Assembly (NCBI GenBank): GCA_010015655.1
Contig: ML976770.1
Location: 62,015 to 126,014 of the forward strand
DNA length: 64,000 nt
Direction of reading: 5' to 3'
Origin: Bimuria novae-zelandiae CBS 107.79
Lineage: Eukaryota; Ascomycota; Dothideomycetes; Pleosporales; Didymosphaeriaceae
The first letter of the stretch is position 1. Each line of letters opens with the position of its first letter. This document shows positions 22,173-31,737 of the stretch, piece after piece. The notes beneath the pieces are model-generated. The model was not told where the DNA came from. It saw only the letters and a list, made by a program, of their open reading frames with translations, and did not search any database. Position numbers and translations under genes: made by a program.

Positions 22173-23277
22173 CTACAACTCTTTCCTCGACGCGGCCTCG
22201 GCCTGGCTGCGCAGTCCAGGAGCGGTAGTCTCGCCGGGCGCGCTCTTCTGCTCGATATCAGCAGCCCAGAGCGCAGCACCAACTGTATTAGTGAAGCTGA
22301 AGAAGATGCCAGCGAAGGGGACGAGTTCGAGGAGGGTGGCGGGGACACCGAAGCTACACCACACATTAGCACAAGCCCCTTCTACACCTCCACACTCCAT
22401 AGAAATCATACCTCGTATACGCCGCCTTCCTAGCCTCGATAAACTCCTCCTTCTGCCGCTTATCCATCTTCTTGAGCTGGAAATACCTCGCGTGAGCCGT
22501 CGGCCCAAACTTCCGGCCCTGCAAGATGACAAACAGCACGGTGCCGACCACAGGAATCATGTTCAGTGGCAGATACATAAAGTACCTGATGATGGCCTTG
22601 GGGCTCCACTTCTCAAACGGCTTACGGCTGATCTTGCCCAGGCGCGCCATGTAGTCGGCGCCGCCCTTCTTCATCTGGCGCTCCTGGGAGACAAGCTCTT
22701 GCTGGTTGCGCGCGAGCAGGGTGCCGTCGAAGGTGTCGATGAGGGCATCGTCGATGAGGAAGTTCTTGGAGAGCACGTTGAAGACGGTGGAGGCTTCGGA
22801 GAGGACCAGCAGGATGGTTGTGGCGATGGCGAGGGGGCCGTTGATGAGCGTGAGGACGGCGGCTTGTGGGACGTAAGTGAGGGCGAACATGACGGTGGTG
22901 ACGCCGACGCCGAGGGAGACGATAGGGATGATCTTATTGGCGAGGGGGCGCCAGAGTTCGCGGTGCGAAAGGAAGTAGGCGATGCCCTGGTGTGGTTGTT
23001 AGTATTTGTCCAGAATCTTTTGAACGTGTTTGGTATCGAAGATGTTGTGGAGATTTTGTGATATCTGCATTTTCGAAGCCTTTGGAATTGTGATTGACTG
23101 TTTTCGCCAGAGAGTGTGTTCATTTCTTATGATATTCTCTCCGTGGTATCACTCAGTACGCGTGCTTAAGCTTACCTTGAGAGGATACAGGTACGCGCCT
23201 GAGCGGACCGCGTCCGAGGCGAGCACCTTTGCCTACTCAAACTCCTCCTTTGCGACTTCCTTGACTTTCTCCGACAT
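22173..23277 (-). pseudogene. EI24/RRT8-LDS-like membrane protein with in-frame TAG at codon 15
   Basis: The protein belongs to the EI24 superfamily as seen in fungal RRT8/LDS-type proteins, multi-pass membrane proteins linked to ER or lipid droplets. Exons on the minus strand (23277-23176, 22986-22412, 22353-22173) join in frame into 285 positions. Hydrophobic segments include IIPIVSLGVGVTTVMFALTY, QAAVLTLINGPLAIATTILL, YLPLNMIPVVGTVLFVILQG and LLELVPFAGIFFSFTNTVGA. The loop FGPTAHARYFQLKKMDKRQK and the final ALWAADIE motif are typical. Codon 15 in exon 1 is TAG (23235-23233): MSEKVKEVAKEEFE, stop, AKVLASDAVRSGAYLYPLK. Everything else is intact, both introns are canonical (one with TACTAAC), and CAG to TAG would explain the stop. 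A downstream ATG in exon 2 could give a shortened protein. It may be a recent null allele, a sequence error or readthrough. Confidence 0.75.
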
Positions 23278-24477
23278 GGTGCTGAAGAAGTACGATAGGT
23301 ACAAAGGATGAGGATAGTTTAGGTGTTCGGAGAGAATGACCCGTGAAACTCCACATGCAGTGCTGAGTGCGATTGATTGGGGGGGGGGGAGTTCCAGGCT
23401 CGTTACGTCATCGGCAGGTCATACCGAGCGCCGGGCACGTAGTTGGAAGGAGCGAACGTCGCATCGAGATCGAATTTGACCATATTGATAGGAACGCCAC
23501 AGTAATGTTGAGATGCACATGATAATAGCGAGGTAAGTATTGTGTACAGAACATGGGAAAGATGTCCCCTGCTCCTAGAGTCGGGCCTTATCGGACCGCC
23601 ACCACGAGGATCTGCGAGCTGTTGCTATCTTCAGACGTCTGATGTAAAAACTGCAACCCTTTCATCAATTCTTCGCAATGTGTGACGTAAGACCCTACTT
23701 TCCCTCTGTGGATGTTTGTTTGCATGCAGTGCAATGGCCATACGTCATGAATGGAGCTTTTCCCATCTTCCCCGCGCGCCCGCAAGCGTAAGTTCAAAGC
23801 TGCCCTGAATGCTAGCCCTCCCGACGACGACAAAACCGTCGTTCAATGTCAGCATTAATACCTAGAGGCTCTTACTTGCGTCACAAGCGATCTTCATCGG
23901 AATTGGACCCGCACGTGACTCTCTTTGACAGCTAACGGCCAACTTTCCCCTGCTTTCTGCAGTTTTCATCGCCACAGGACACGCAAGAGAGGTCCAGTCT
24001 GATGCAAGACATTTCTAAAAACAAGAACATCGGAAGATCGCCGTCAATGCTAAGCTTTCACTCATCCCCGCTTTCACCCCACAATGACGCAGCTAACAGC
24101 CACTTGCACGGCCACGATTTTGCAGTTCGTTGCTCGCTGGCACAATCTAGCCGCATATGTTAGGGGCAAGTGCCCGCAAATAGGCCCGCACGTGTGGGCA
24201 CCTATGGCGTGCACTCTGGTGATCCAAGATGACGCTTGCGTAATTGGCAAACCTTCGTAAGATTGAGACAAAGAAACGCGACGAGCGGCTGCCGCAATTG
24301 GTGGAAGAGGGGGAATTCCAATGACGACACAGGCCCCTCAAGCTGCTTCTGTGTCGTCCAGCGCTAGAGCCCGCATAAGTCTTGTACGGAATTGGGTTGA
24401 CAGTTTCACAGCAGGCACGAGCAGTCGGCTGACGTTGAATGCTCATGACGTAGGTTCGAGACAGCCAGCACGCGAGG
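23278..24477. other. Intergenic, nothing recognised
   Basis: A 1.2-kb gap holds the promoters of the EI24-like gene (minus) and of the repeat protein (plus). It includes a G-run near 23381-23390. No protein-like frame or transposon hallmark was found. Confidence 0.45.
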
Positions 24478-24485
24478 TATATAAG
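24478..24485 (+). promoter_or_regulatory. TATA box of the hydrophilic repeat protein gene
   Basis: The octamer TATATAAG lies 130 nt upstream of the ATG at 24608. A strong TATA box suits a highly inducible gene, such as a stress or conidiation gene. A TGACGTA-like word lies just upstream (24446-24452), close to a CRE/ATF site. Confidence 0.55.
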
Positions 24486-24607
24486 ACCTGACGTACACCA
24501 CCATAGATGACCACAAACACTCATCACTTCAACAGCTCTCAACAATTTTCGGGCTCGCAAATCTCCAATCTCTTTCAATACACTTCATTCACGAACAAAC
24601 CATCAAC

Positions 24608-25846
24608 ATGTCCGGCGCAATGGAAAAGATCAAGGCCAAGGTCGAGAACGTCCTCCACAAGGACAAGTCTCACGATGACCCCTCCGGTCCTCACTCCTCT
24701 CACAGCGCCAACAAGGCCGACCCTCGTGTAGACAGCGACCACGCCGGCAGCTACGGCAACACCAGCGGTACCTCGCACGGCACCAGCCACGGCACATCTG
24801 GTGGATTGACCGGCAATACTCACGGCACGTCTGGCTCCGGCCTCACTGGCTCCAGCAACACCTACGGCTCAGACCCCACTGGCCCGCACGATTCGAAGTT
24901 GGCTAACAAGGCCGACCCCCGCGTCGACTCTGACCGTGTTGGTGGCTACGGCAACACCTCCAGCACTGGTGGTCACTCTTCAGGCCTCACTGGCTCTGGC
25001 GGCCACTCATCAGGTCTGACAGGCTCTGGCACTCACGGCTCTTCTGGCTTGTCTGGCGGTAACACCTACGGCTCAGACCCCAGCGGCCCGCACGATTCTA
25101 GCCTCGCAAACAAGGCTGACCCACGTGTTGATTCCGACCGCATCGGTGGCTACGGCAACACCTCCAGCGCTGGGGGCCACTCTTCTGGCTTGACCGGCTC
25201 CGGCACTCACGGCTCTTCTGGCTTGTCTGGCGGTAACACCTACGGCTCCGACCCTTCAGGTCCTCACAGCTCACACTTGGCCAACCAGGCCGACCCCCGC
25301 GTCGACTCCGATCGTGCTGGTGGTTACGGCAACACCTCTTCCACTGGTGGCTACAACTCATCCGGCTTGACTGGCACCGGCACTCATGGTACCTCTTCTG
25401 GCCTGACCGGCCACTCTTCCGGCCACAACACGGCGGACAGCTACGGCTCCGATCCGTCTGGTCCCCACGACTCGAAGCTGGCCAACAAGCTCGATCCCCG
25501 TACCGACTCTACGACCTCGGGCTCTTATGGCAACACCGGCGGTGCTCGTAGCGGTGCCTACGGCTCTGACTCCACGGGTCCTCACGACTCCCGCCTCGGC
25601 AACCAGGTTGACCCTCGCGTCGACTCTTCCACATCCGGCGGATACGGCAACACCCACTCCACCGGCGGTTACGGCTCCAACACCGGCTCGGGTGGCGTTG
25701 GTGGTTTCTCGAGCAGCGGTCCCGGCCCGGCTGAGAACACTGCTGGACTCCACAAGAGCGACTTGTTGAACAAGGCCGATCCGCGCGTCGACAGCGACCT
25801 TGATGGTTCCAAGACGTTCGGTGGAAACAAGACTTCCGGTTACTAG
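24608..25846 (+). CDS. Hydrophilic glycine/serine-rich repeat protein (hydrophilin-like)
   Basis: I do not recognise a named family. The protein has 412 residues, no intron, no signal peptide and no hydrophobic segment. Glycine, serine, threonine, asparagine, aspartate and histidine dominate. After a short charged N-terminus (MSGAMEKIKAKVENVLHKDK) it has seven copies of a motif of the form YGSDPSGPHDSKLANKADPR followed by VDSD. Glycine-rich spacers (GGYGNTSSTGGHSSGLTGSG) of varying length separate the copies. The C-terminal copies diverge (DPRTDS, DPRVDSS). This composition is that of hydrophilins and LEA-like proteins that protect cells during drying or osmotic stress, but that role is inference. 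The strong TATA box and the C-ending codons suggest high, regulated expression. The repeats probably vary in number between strains. Confidence 0.85.
   Translation: MSGAMEKIKAKVENVLHKDKSHDDPSGPHSSHSANKADPRVDSDHAGSYGNTSGTSHGTSHGTSGGLTGNTHGTSGSGLTGSSNTYGSDPTGPHDSKLANKADPRVDSDRVGGYGNTSSTGGHSSGLTGSGGHSSGLTGSGTHGSSGLSGGNTYGSDPSGPHDSSLANKADPRVDSDRIGGYGNTSSAGGHSSGLTGSGTHGSSGLSGGNTYGSDPSGPHSSHLANQADPRVDSDRAGGYGNTSSTGGYNSSGLTGTGTHGTSSGLTGHSSGHNTADSYGSDPSGPHDSKLANKLDPRTDSTTSGSYGNTGGARSGAYGSDSTGPHDSRLGNQVDPRVDSSTSGGYGNTHSTGGYGSNTGSGGVGGFSSSGPGPAENTAGLHKSDLLNKADPRVDSDLDGSKTFGGNKTSGY
24683..25815. repeat. Seven degenerate tandem coding repeats
   Basis: The conserved core (DPSGPHxSxLANKADPRVDSD) recurs seven times, spaced by 40-70 codons. 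Copies two to four are the most alike at DNA level, including an almost repeated block around 25030-25090 and 25200-25260, which points to recent unequal exchange. Confidence 0.85.
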
Positions 25847-26330
25847 ACGTGGAAGTAGTACGCCCGGCGGTGGTGACGATTGATGATATCCCGGCAGGAC
25901 TTATGGATCTCCTGCCACTCATGTAGTATGTATGGGCTTTCCTGTGTTTGATTATGGATAGTAATGTATGAATCAACGATATGATCATTGAATATTGTGT
26001 TACTCTACCGCGAGATGTATTGTGTGCCTGTGAAGACAGTCTAAGGTTTCTGTTTGGACCTGGGTTATATCTAAATGGGCAATGCAACGATGAAGGACGA
26101 ACAGTTCATTATTTGAGTATTACTTCATAGTCGTCTCTTGCACACGGTAAGTGTGTACCTTGAACGAACGTTTGGATGTTGTTCGAACGGAAGAACAGAT
26201 GTTTGCACTCCACGATCCCTCCACGTCGGCCCATTACGTCAGCCATTCCGACCGCCGCGGCCCATGCCATGCCATCGGGAAGCTTGCGCCAAACCCCGTC
26301 ATCACTCCAGCTTGTTTGCTGTTTGCGCCA
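25847..26330. other. Intergenic: 3' region of the repeat protein and promoter of SNX3
   Basis: No separate gene recognised. The two genes are transcribed in the same direction. Confidence 0.5.
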
Positions 26331-26338
26331 TATATAAA
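26331..26338 (+). promoter_or_regulatory. TATA box of SNX3
   Basis: TATATAAA lies 74 nt upstream of the SNX3 start codon. Confidence 0.55.
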
Positions 26339-26411
26339 TCCAGAGCGTACCTGGAGCGCCCGCACATTGCTCCGCTCCCGCACCGCCTCCCGCCCACGCC
26401 CACCCCGCACG

Positions 26412-27021
26412 ATGCAGTCGCTGCCCGAATCGCGCCAGCAGTCCTTCGAGGAGCTGTACGGCCCACCCGAGAACTTCCTCGAGATAGAGGTACGCCCGTC
26501 TGTCCCCCTCCCGCACGCGCACCCCGCCAGACACACCACACCACTTCTCTGCGAAGCATGCATACACGGATGAATACCCAGGATGAAACGGTGGAGGCAA
26601 AGCTTATGCGAGGCGTAGGTCCGCAATCCCATGACGCACGGCGTCGGCCGTGGCATGTACACCACGTACGAGATCGTGATGCGCACCAACATCCCGGCGT
26701 TCAAGCTCAAGTCATCCTCCGTACGGCGGCGCTACAGCGAGTTCGAAGCCTTCCGCGACATACTGGAGCGCGAGAGCGCGCGCGTTACGATTCCGCCGCT
26801 GCCCGGGAAGGTGCTGACGAATCGGTTTAGCGACGATGTGATTGAACATCGGCGCGAGGGGTTGCAGCGGTTCTTGCAGATTGTCGTCGGGCACCCGTTG
26901 TTGCAGACGGGGAGTAAGGTGTTGGCCGCATTTGTGCAGGGTGAGTAGATGTGCTAGGAGGAGAAAGGGGGATGAGTGCTGATGGGAAGCAGATCCGAAT
27001 TGGGACCGTCATGCTTGGTAG
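26412..27021 (+). CDS. SNX3: Sorting nexin 3 (Snx3/Grd19)
   Basis: Snx3 is a PX-domain protein that binds phosphatidylinositol 3-phosphate on endosomes and works with retromer to recycle membrane cargo to the Golgi. Exons 26412-26489, 26619-26940 and 26993-27021 join in frame into 142 residues, the usual length in filamentous fungi. The sequence is nearly identical to the family throughout: [20 protein letters not shown], then the PX core [20 protein letters not shown] and [17 protein letters not shown], with the lipid-binding arginines. The proline-rich loop [16 protein letters not shown] follows, and the C-terminus is [12 protein letters not shown]. The last exon holds only nine residues and would be missed by a simple ORF search, where the protein seems to end in FVQGE. 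Confidence 0.97.
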
Positions 27022-27762
27022 ATGTGCGGGAGGGAGGTGGGCGATGATACGAGAAGCCGTTGAACGAGCGACGAGGCGCGAGGAGGTCACACGACATCAC
27101 GAGACCACGAGTTACGGCCTGGAGAACGAGGAGTCTCGGGCGCGTGGAGGTTTAGGTTATATAGGCGACATACTTTTTGGATGGGAGGCATTATTTATAC
27201 TGTGAAGGGCTGGGGAAGCATGCCTGCTGTGCATCTAGGGAGACAGCCACGCTTGGAGATTGTTGATACTCGATCGTATACCCTTCCTCCTTTCCTTGAT
27301 CTCGCATCTCGTACTTTGCGCTTTGCGCTTGATATTGATTTATGTTCAATTTCCATTCGCGTGCCACATACACCACGCTTTGGTCGTACTACTGACTTGC
27401 GCAACATCAGAACTTCGGATCGCACAAATAACTATGTTACACATGAACACCATCAGCATCGCGAAATCTCCACGCCGCGAATATGCGTACCATCACCATG
27501 ACCATCTTCCAACCCTCGGGATCAAGTTGTTCGACGGGCACCATCCCGCGGAGGCGCGCGCTAGCAAGCTCCAACTGCCCCTCTCGGAAAGGTGCGGAGT
27601 TTCTCAGCAATTCCATCCCGCGCAGCATGCAAAATTTCAAGCCCGGCACCCAAGCACAGCTTTAAAAGACCAGCTCCCCGGTCGTTTTCTGCACCACGAC
27701 CCACGCGTGCATCTGCAGCTTCAACTTTTCTTTAAGCTAGGATAGTAGAATTATTGCGCACG
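27022..27762. other. Intergenic, nothing recognised
   Basis: This is the region between SNX3 and the symporter gene. The short frames here are not protein-like. Confidence 0.45.
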
Positions 27763-30014
27763 ATGGGTGTGCCTTCCACCCAGGCGTCAAACGCCATTTT
27801 GTACCTCACTTATGGCGCCTTTTTGTAAGTCGGGGAGGTGTGGAGGGGTAATGGAGGAAAGTTGGGGAATAAGAGCTGATGCGTGACAGAGTCCTTGGAT
27901 GCTACATTGCTTGGCGGCTGCGACACCAGTCGAAGTCGGAGTGGCTGTCGAGTAACAAGACACAGAAGGGTTAGAATACCACATGCGCCGTAGTTCCCCT
28001 TGCGAGGATAGAATTAGACTGACGTGTTACAGGCGTACCGCTTGCCCTTAATTTCATCGCATCGGGTGAGTGGGTGCTTGCGGAGCGGCAGTATCGGTAC
28101 CACGGCTTTGTACCGAGTTCGGGTTACGGCATGTTGGGTTTGTCCCAGCAGATGGGGTGAAGAGGTTCGTATTTGAGATCACCAGCAGAGACTGCGATTG
28201 CTTCACTCCTCCATCTTGCATCACCAGATGATGCGCATGGTTGCGAGTGTTGTGAGAGCAGATCTTCTGCGCGGCTACACTGCGGGCGCCGAGCTGGGAA
28301 CTGCAATGAGTACTCTTCACGTTGATGTGGGGTACCCAGAGCGTTTCCAGCGAAGCTGAGAAGTACCGTATGAACTCGATCAAGATAATACTTGCGTGAG
28401 GAACGTGCTGCCGCTACTTCCCATGACGACCCCTCCTCTGGTACAGCTGCTGACCTAGGTGTTTTTTAATGTACAGCTCTCGGATCGGGTATTCTTTTCA
28501 CATATCCTGAAATCGCAACCATCGCTGGCGTGCAGGGAGTCTTGGTGTACGCCTTGTCCAGCTCGCTGCCTCTCCTCGTCTTCGGGTTCCTCGGTCCTAT
28601 CATCAGGCGCAAATGCCCTGAAGGCTTTGTGTTGACCGAGTGGACGAGGCAGAGGTATGGAGCTGTGGCGGGTCTGTTCCTCAGTGTCTGCACACTGATT
28701 ACCATTTTCTTGTACATGGTGTCTGAGCTTTCTGCTATGCAGCAGATCGTCACTGCATTGACGGGCCTGGATGGGCTCGCGGCCATCGTCGTGGAATGCG
28801 TCGTTACTACAATCTACACCTGTAAGCCCTCATTCCCTTTCTTCTACAGTTTTTCAAATCTTTACAAGCTAACGTTACCAAGCACTCGGCGGCTTCAAGG
28901 TCTCCTTCATCACTGACAACATCCAAGGCGCCATGGTCCTCGGCCTCATCATCCTCGGCGTCATAACCGTCGGCGTGGAAACGCACATCCAGAAACCCCT
29001 CATCGACGAATCCGGCTTCCTCAAGCCCTCCCTCCTCGGCTGGCAGCTCATCTACATCCTGCCCGTCGCCATCCTAACCAACGACTTCTTCATCTCCGGC
29101 TTCTGGATGCGCACCTTTGCATCCCGCACCGACAAGGACCTCTGGATCGGCACCTCCCTCGCCACCGTCGGCGTCCTCATCATCCTCACCCTCGTCGGCG
29201 TATCCGGCCTCCTCGCCGCCTGGTCCGGCGCCTGGCCCCTCGCCGACGCAGAAGACGGCTACCTCGCCTTCTTCCTGCTCCTCGGCCAGCTCCCCGCCTG
29301 GGTCGTCGGCATCATCCTCGTCATGACCGTCTCGCTGTCCACCGCTGCCTTCGACTCTCTCCAGTCCGCCCTCGTGTCCACGGGCTCCAACGACCTCTTT
29401 CACAACAAACTTAATATCTGGGTCATTCGTCTGCTCGTCGTTGTGCTGATCGTCCCGGTCATCGTGGTTGCGCTGAAGAGCCCGGATATTCTGCAGATCT
29501 TCCTCATTAGCGATCTCGTTAGCGCGGCGGTCGTGCCTGTGTTAGTTATAGGGCTCAGTGAGAAGTGCTACTGGTGGCGCGGGTTTGACTTTGTGGTTGG
29601 GTCCCTAGGCGGCATTTTCACGGTGTTCTTGTTTGGACTCGTGTACTATGATGGGGACGTCCATCTTGCTAGTAAGCTGTTGATTTTAGAGGGCGGGTTG
29701 TACGCGGGTGATTGGAGTGCTTTTGGTAAGTCGGGATCCTCGTCGATTCTGCAACGAGTGGTGTAGAGGAGATGCTAATGCTAGCAGGCGCCTTCGTGGC
29801 CGCTCCTTTCGGTGGGCTGCTCTGGGGCTTTGGAGCTTGCGGTCTACGTCTTGCGACGCTATATGTCATCGCGCGCGTCAGGGGGCATCGCTTTGATGCA
29901 TTGGATAAGCCTATCCCCAGTGTGCGTGAGCAAGCAGACACGTACGAGGAGCGCGAAGCCGAGCGTGTGCTGGAACGTCCAGGTGACAAAGCTATTTATG
30001 GCAAGTTCTTCTAG
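27763..30014 (+). CDS. Sodium:solute symporter family permease (DUR3/urea-type)
   Basis: This is a membrane transporter of the sodium:solute symporter superfamily, closest by eye to fungal DUR3-type urea/polyamine permeases; the substrate is not proven. Six exons (27763-27824, 27890-27969, 28033-28065, 28477-28821, 28883-29725, 29788-30014) join in frame into 529 residues. Key stretches are ALGSGILFTYPEIATIAGVQ, EGFVLTEWTRQRYGAVAGLF and SLGGFKVSFITDNIQGAMVL, typical of TM helices 2-5 of this fold. About 13 hydrophobic helices can be counted. The C-terminal tail is charged and cytosolic. It is shorter than S. cerevisiae Dur3 (about 735 residues), mainly at the C-terminus. Intron 3 (28066-28476) is 411 nt, much longer than the others. 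Intron 1 to 3 boundaries were chosen because they alone give the conserved N-terminal helices. Confidence 0.88.
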
Positions 30015-30525
30015 CACCTCATCTATCAACCGGCACTGAAAAGCCCCCTAATGGAAATAAGAGTGGGAGCAGCGGAGCAGGGAAGTTTGACGATGGAGCG
30101 TGCATAGTAGTCGATAGACCAGCGATCTGTGAGACAAAGTGGTTCGGAAGCTTCTGCAAGTGTGTGAAATACAACTCTGCTTCCATCTAACTACCTTCCT
30201 AGCCATAGAATTCTGAAGATAAGAAATCATTGCGCTTATATACGCTTCCTTAGGGCCCTGGGTTTTATCTCCCTTAGTAGACGCATTCGTCCACAGCGTC
30301 GTCTCTAGGACGCTTTACTGGTTGAAGGCAGGGTCTACGCGGCCTTATATACGTCATTATATAGATTCTCCACTATGGGTAGGTCGCCGACTGCGAAAGA
30401 CGAGTGCATACATGTCTATTGCGCTGTAGAGTCTTATATAGACTTGGCCGTAAAGTGTTGTCTGGACATTATAAAGCCCTTTGTAGTTACAATTTTATAT
30501 AGACTCGCTAGCAGGTTGTTGCGAT
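30015..30525. other. AT-rich intergenic, possible older element remnants
   Basis: The stretch has four related TATATA-containing words (around 30237, 30349, 30431 and 30497; forms of CTTATATAxxC or TATATAGAC). No coding region is seen. It is the insertion site of the retroelement that follows. Confidence 0.4.
30521..30525. repeat. Left target-site duplication (GCGAT)
   Basis: GCGAT directly before the 5' LTR is repeated directly after the 3' LTR at 31733-31737. Five base pairs is the size made by Ty1/Copia- and Ty3/Gypsy-type integrases. Confidence 0.9.
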
Positions 30526-30644
30526 TGTCAGTGGGAGTGCCTACTGTGGTGTTGTTGGCCTGAGCGCCTCACGTGACCTCGGTTAGCGCACTGTATATAG
30601 TCTCACTCGATAGCTTTAATACACTTTAAGCTCTCCGTTCGACA
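30526..30644 (+). repeat. 5' LTR, 119 bp
   Basis: It starts TGTCAGTGGG and ends GTTCGACA, identical over all 119 positions to 31614-31732. It contains a CACGTGAC word (E-box-like) and the TATA-like GTATATAG, which may serve as promoter. Confidence 0.95.
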
Positions 30645-30656
30645 GGTTATGAGCCC
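30645..30656 (+). other. Primer-binding site (initiator tRNA-Met half molecule)
   Basis: The twelve bases after the LTR, GGTTATGAGCCC, are complementary to the anticodon stem-loop region of initiator tRNA-Met (GGGCTCATAACC). They do not match a tRNA 3' end. Copia of Drosophila is primed by the cleaved 5' half of this tRNA at the same region. Confidence 0.8.
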
Positions 30657-30860
30657 TTCAACCGCTACAGACAGCAGCTAGTCTCGCTATCGACGCTGCG
30701 CCTTAGCTCTTCTCTCCTATTAATATCGTCAACCCTTAGGGACACAGTCCCGGCGGTGAGCTTCCGCTGCTGGCGCGTTAGACCAGCACCCACGACATTA
30801 AAAAAAGGCAAAGTCGTTACACGATCGCCTGAACGAGTTTTCAAGCACCTGCGATACCCA

Positions 30861-30944
30861 CCGAGCCAGAGCCACCGAGCCAGAGCCACCGAGCCAGAGC
30901 CACCGAGCCAGAGCCACCGAGCCAGAGCCACCGAGCCAGAGCCA
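30861..30944. repeat. Minisatellite, six 14-bp units
   Basis: Six head-to-tail copies of CCGAGCCAGAGCCA lie in the leader of the retroelement, ahead of its Gag-like frame. A seventh partial copy diverges. Confidence 0.95.
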
Positions 30945-31167
30945 ACGACCCGGATTCCCACTCGACTCTCAGGTTGTGTCGTCCTTCTAAGCGCAGCCTG
31001 CTGTCGATCTCAGTACTTACGCCGGATCTGACACCGCAGAAGCCAACGCTGCCCCGTCAGAGACGAAGCGGACCCACGCCGGTTTTTGGCACCGCAGGAA
31101 CGAACCCTGCACCGCCGAAGCTGCAGCGACCCAGTAGAGCCCCAGCGAGCTCATACTAACCTGCAAC

Positions 31168-31431
31168 ATGTCAACTCCGACTGTAGGCGCGATCGTGCTT
31201 GACGCGACAGGCCGTAACTGGAAGGAGTGGAACAAACAGATAACCAACGCAGCTACAGAGCGTAGCGCGAAGGATATCCTTTTGGGCACAAAGGCGCGCC
31301 CAGCGTACGCCTCCCAAGACTACAAAGTGCATCCCCCTATATACCCGAAGGAAGGACGCCTTTCCCCACCAACTCTAGGATTCTCGCAAGTACGAGCCCT
31401 ATCAACCGAGCTTGGGACTACAAGAGATTGA
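31168..31431 (+). CDS. Truncated Gag-like frame of the TRIM element
   Basis: The frame encodes 87 residues starting MSTPTVGAIVLDATGRNWKE and continuing WNKQITNAA. This resembles the N-terminus of Copia-type Gag, where a short segment with a tryptophan pair (xNWxxWxxQI) precedes the capsid. The frame ends after the start of the capsid region, with no nucleocapsid zinc knuckle or pol. It is probably the residue of a parent element and may still provide a packaging signal. Confidence 0.6.
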   Translation: MSTPTVGAIVLDATGRNWKEWNKQITNAATERSAKDILLGTKARPAYASQDYKVHPPIYPKEGRLSPPTLGFSQVRALSTELGTTRD

Positions 31432-31604
31432 GATGTCCCTCCCTCTTCCTCCTTTGTCAACTACCGGGGGGTGCCCACACCGAGGACCCTATGCTCCGGC
31501 CCTGTTACTATTACCGACATTCTGGGGGGTGCCTATGACTTAGGCCCTATCTACCCAATTCTCCCTATTTTTTAGCTTGAGCTCACTGTTCTGCTACTCA
31601 GCCC

Positions 31605-31613
31605 AGGGGGGTG
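31605..31613 (+). other. Polypurine tract before the 3' LTR
   Basis: AGGGGGGTG ends one base before the 3' LTR and would prime plus-strand synthesis. The core GGGGGGTG also occurs at 31466-31473 and 31524-31531 inside the element. Confidence 0.7.
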
Positions 31614-31732
31614 TGTCAGTGGGAGTGCCTACTGTGGTGTTGTTGGCCTGAGCGCCTCACGTGACCTCGGTTAGCGCACTGTATATAGTCTCACTCGATA
31701 GCTTTAATACACTTTAAGCTCTCCGTTCGACA
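31614..31732 (+). repeat. 3' LTR, 119 bp
   Basis: Identical to the 5' LTR at every position. It is followed directly by the right copy of GCGAT. Confidence 0.95.
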
Positions 31733-31737
31733 GCGAT
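31733..31737. repeat. Right target-site duplication (GCGAT)
   Basis: Matches 30521-30525 exactly. Confidence 0.9.

Larger units (their letters stand above)
30526..31732 (+). mobile_element. TRIM-like miniature LTR retroelement (Copia-type)
   Basis: A complete 1207-bp element is present. It has identical 119-bp LTRs (30526-30644 and 31614-31732) that start TG and end CA, and a 5-bp target duplication GCGAT on both sides. A primer-binding site starts immediately after the left LTR, and a purine-rich tract directly precedes the right LTR. The 969-bp interior has no reverse transcriptase, integrase or protease, only a short Gag-like frame (31168-31431). It must therefore depend on proteins of a related full-length element. 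The identical LTRs and intact duplication mean the insertion is recent. Size, LTR length and lack of pol fit terminal-repeat retrotransposons in miniature (TRIM). A half-tRNA primer points to the Copia lineage. Confidence 0.92.

Noticed and set aside
26937..26946. Apparent premature end of SNX3 (FVQGE)
   Set aside because: A canonical GTGAGT donor and a short last exon restore the conserved C-terminus DPNWDRHAW, so the gene is intact.
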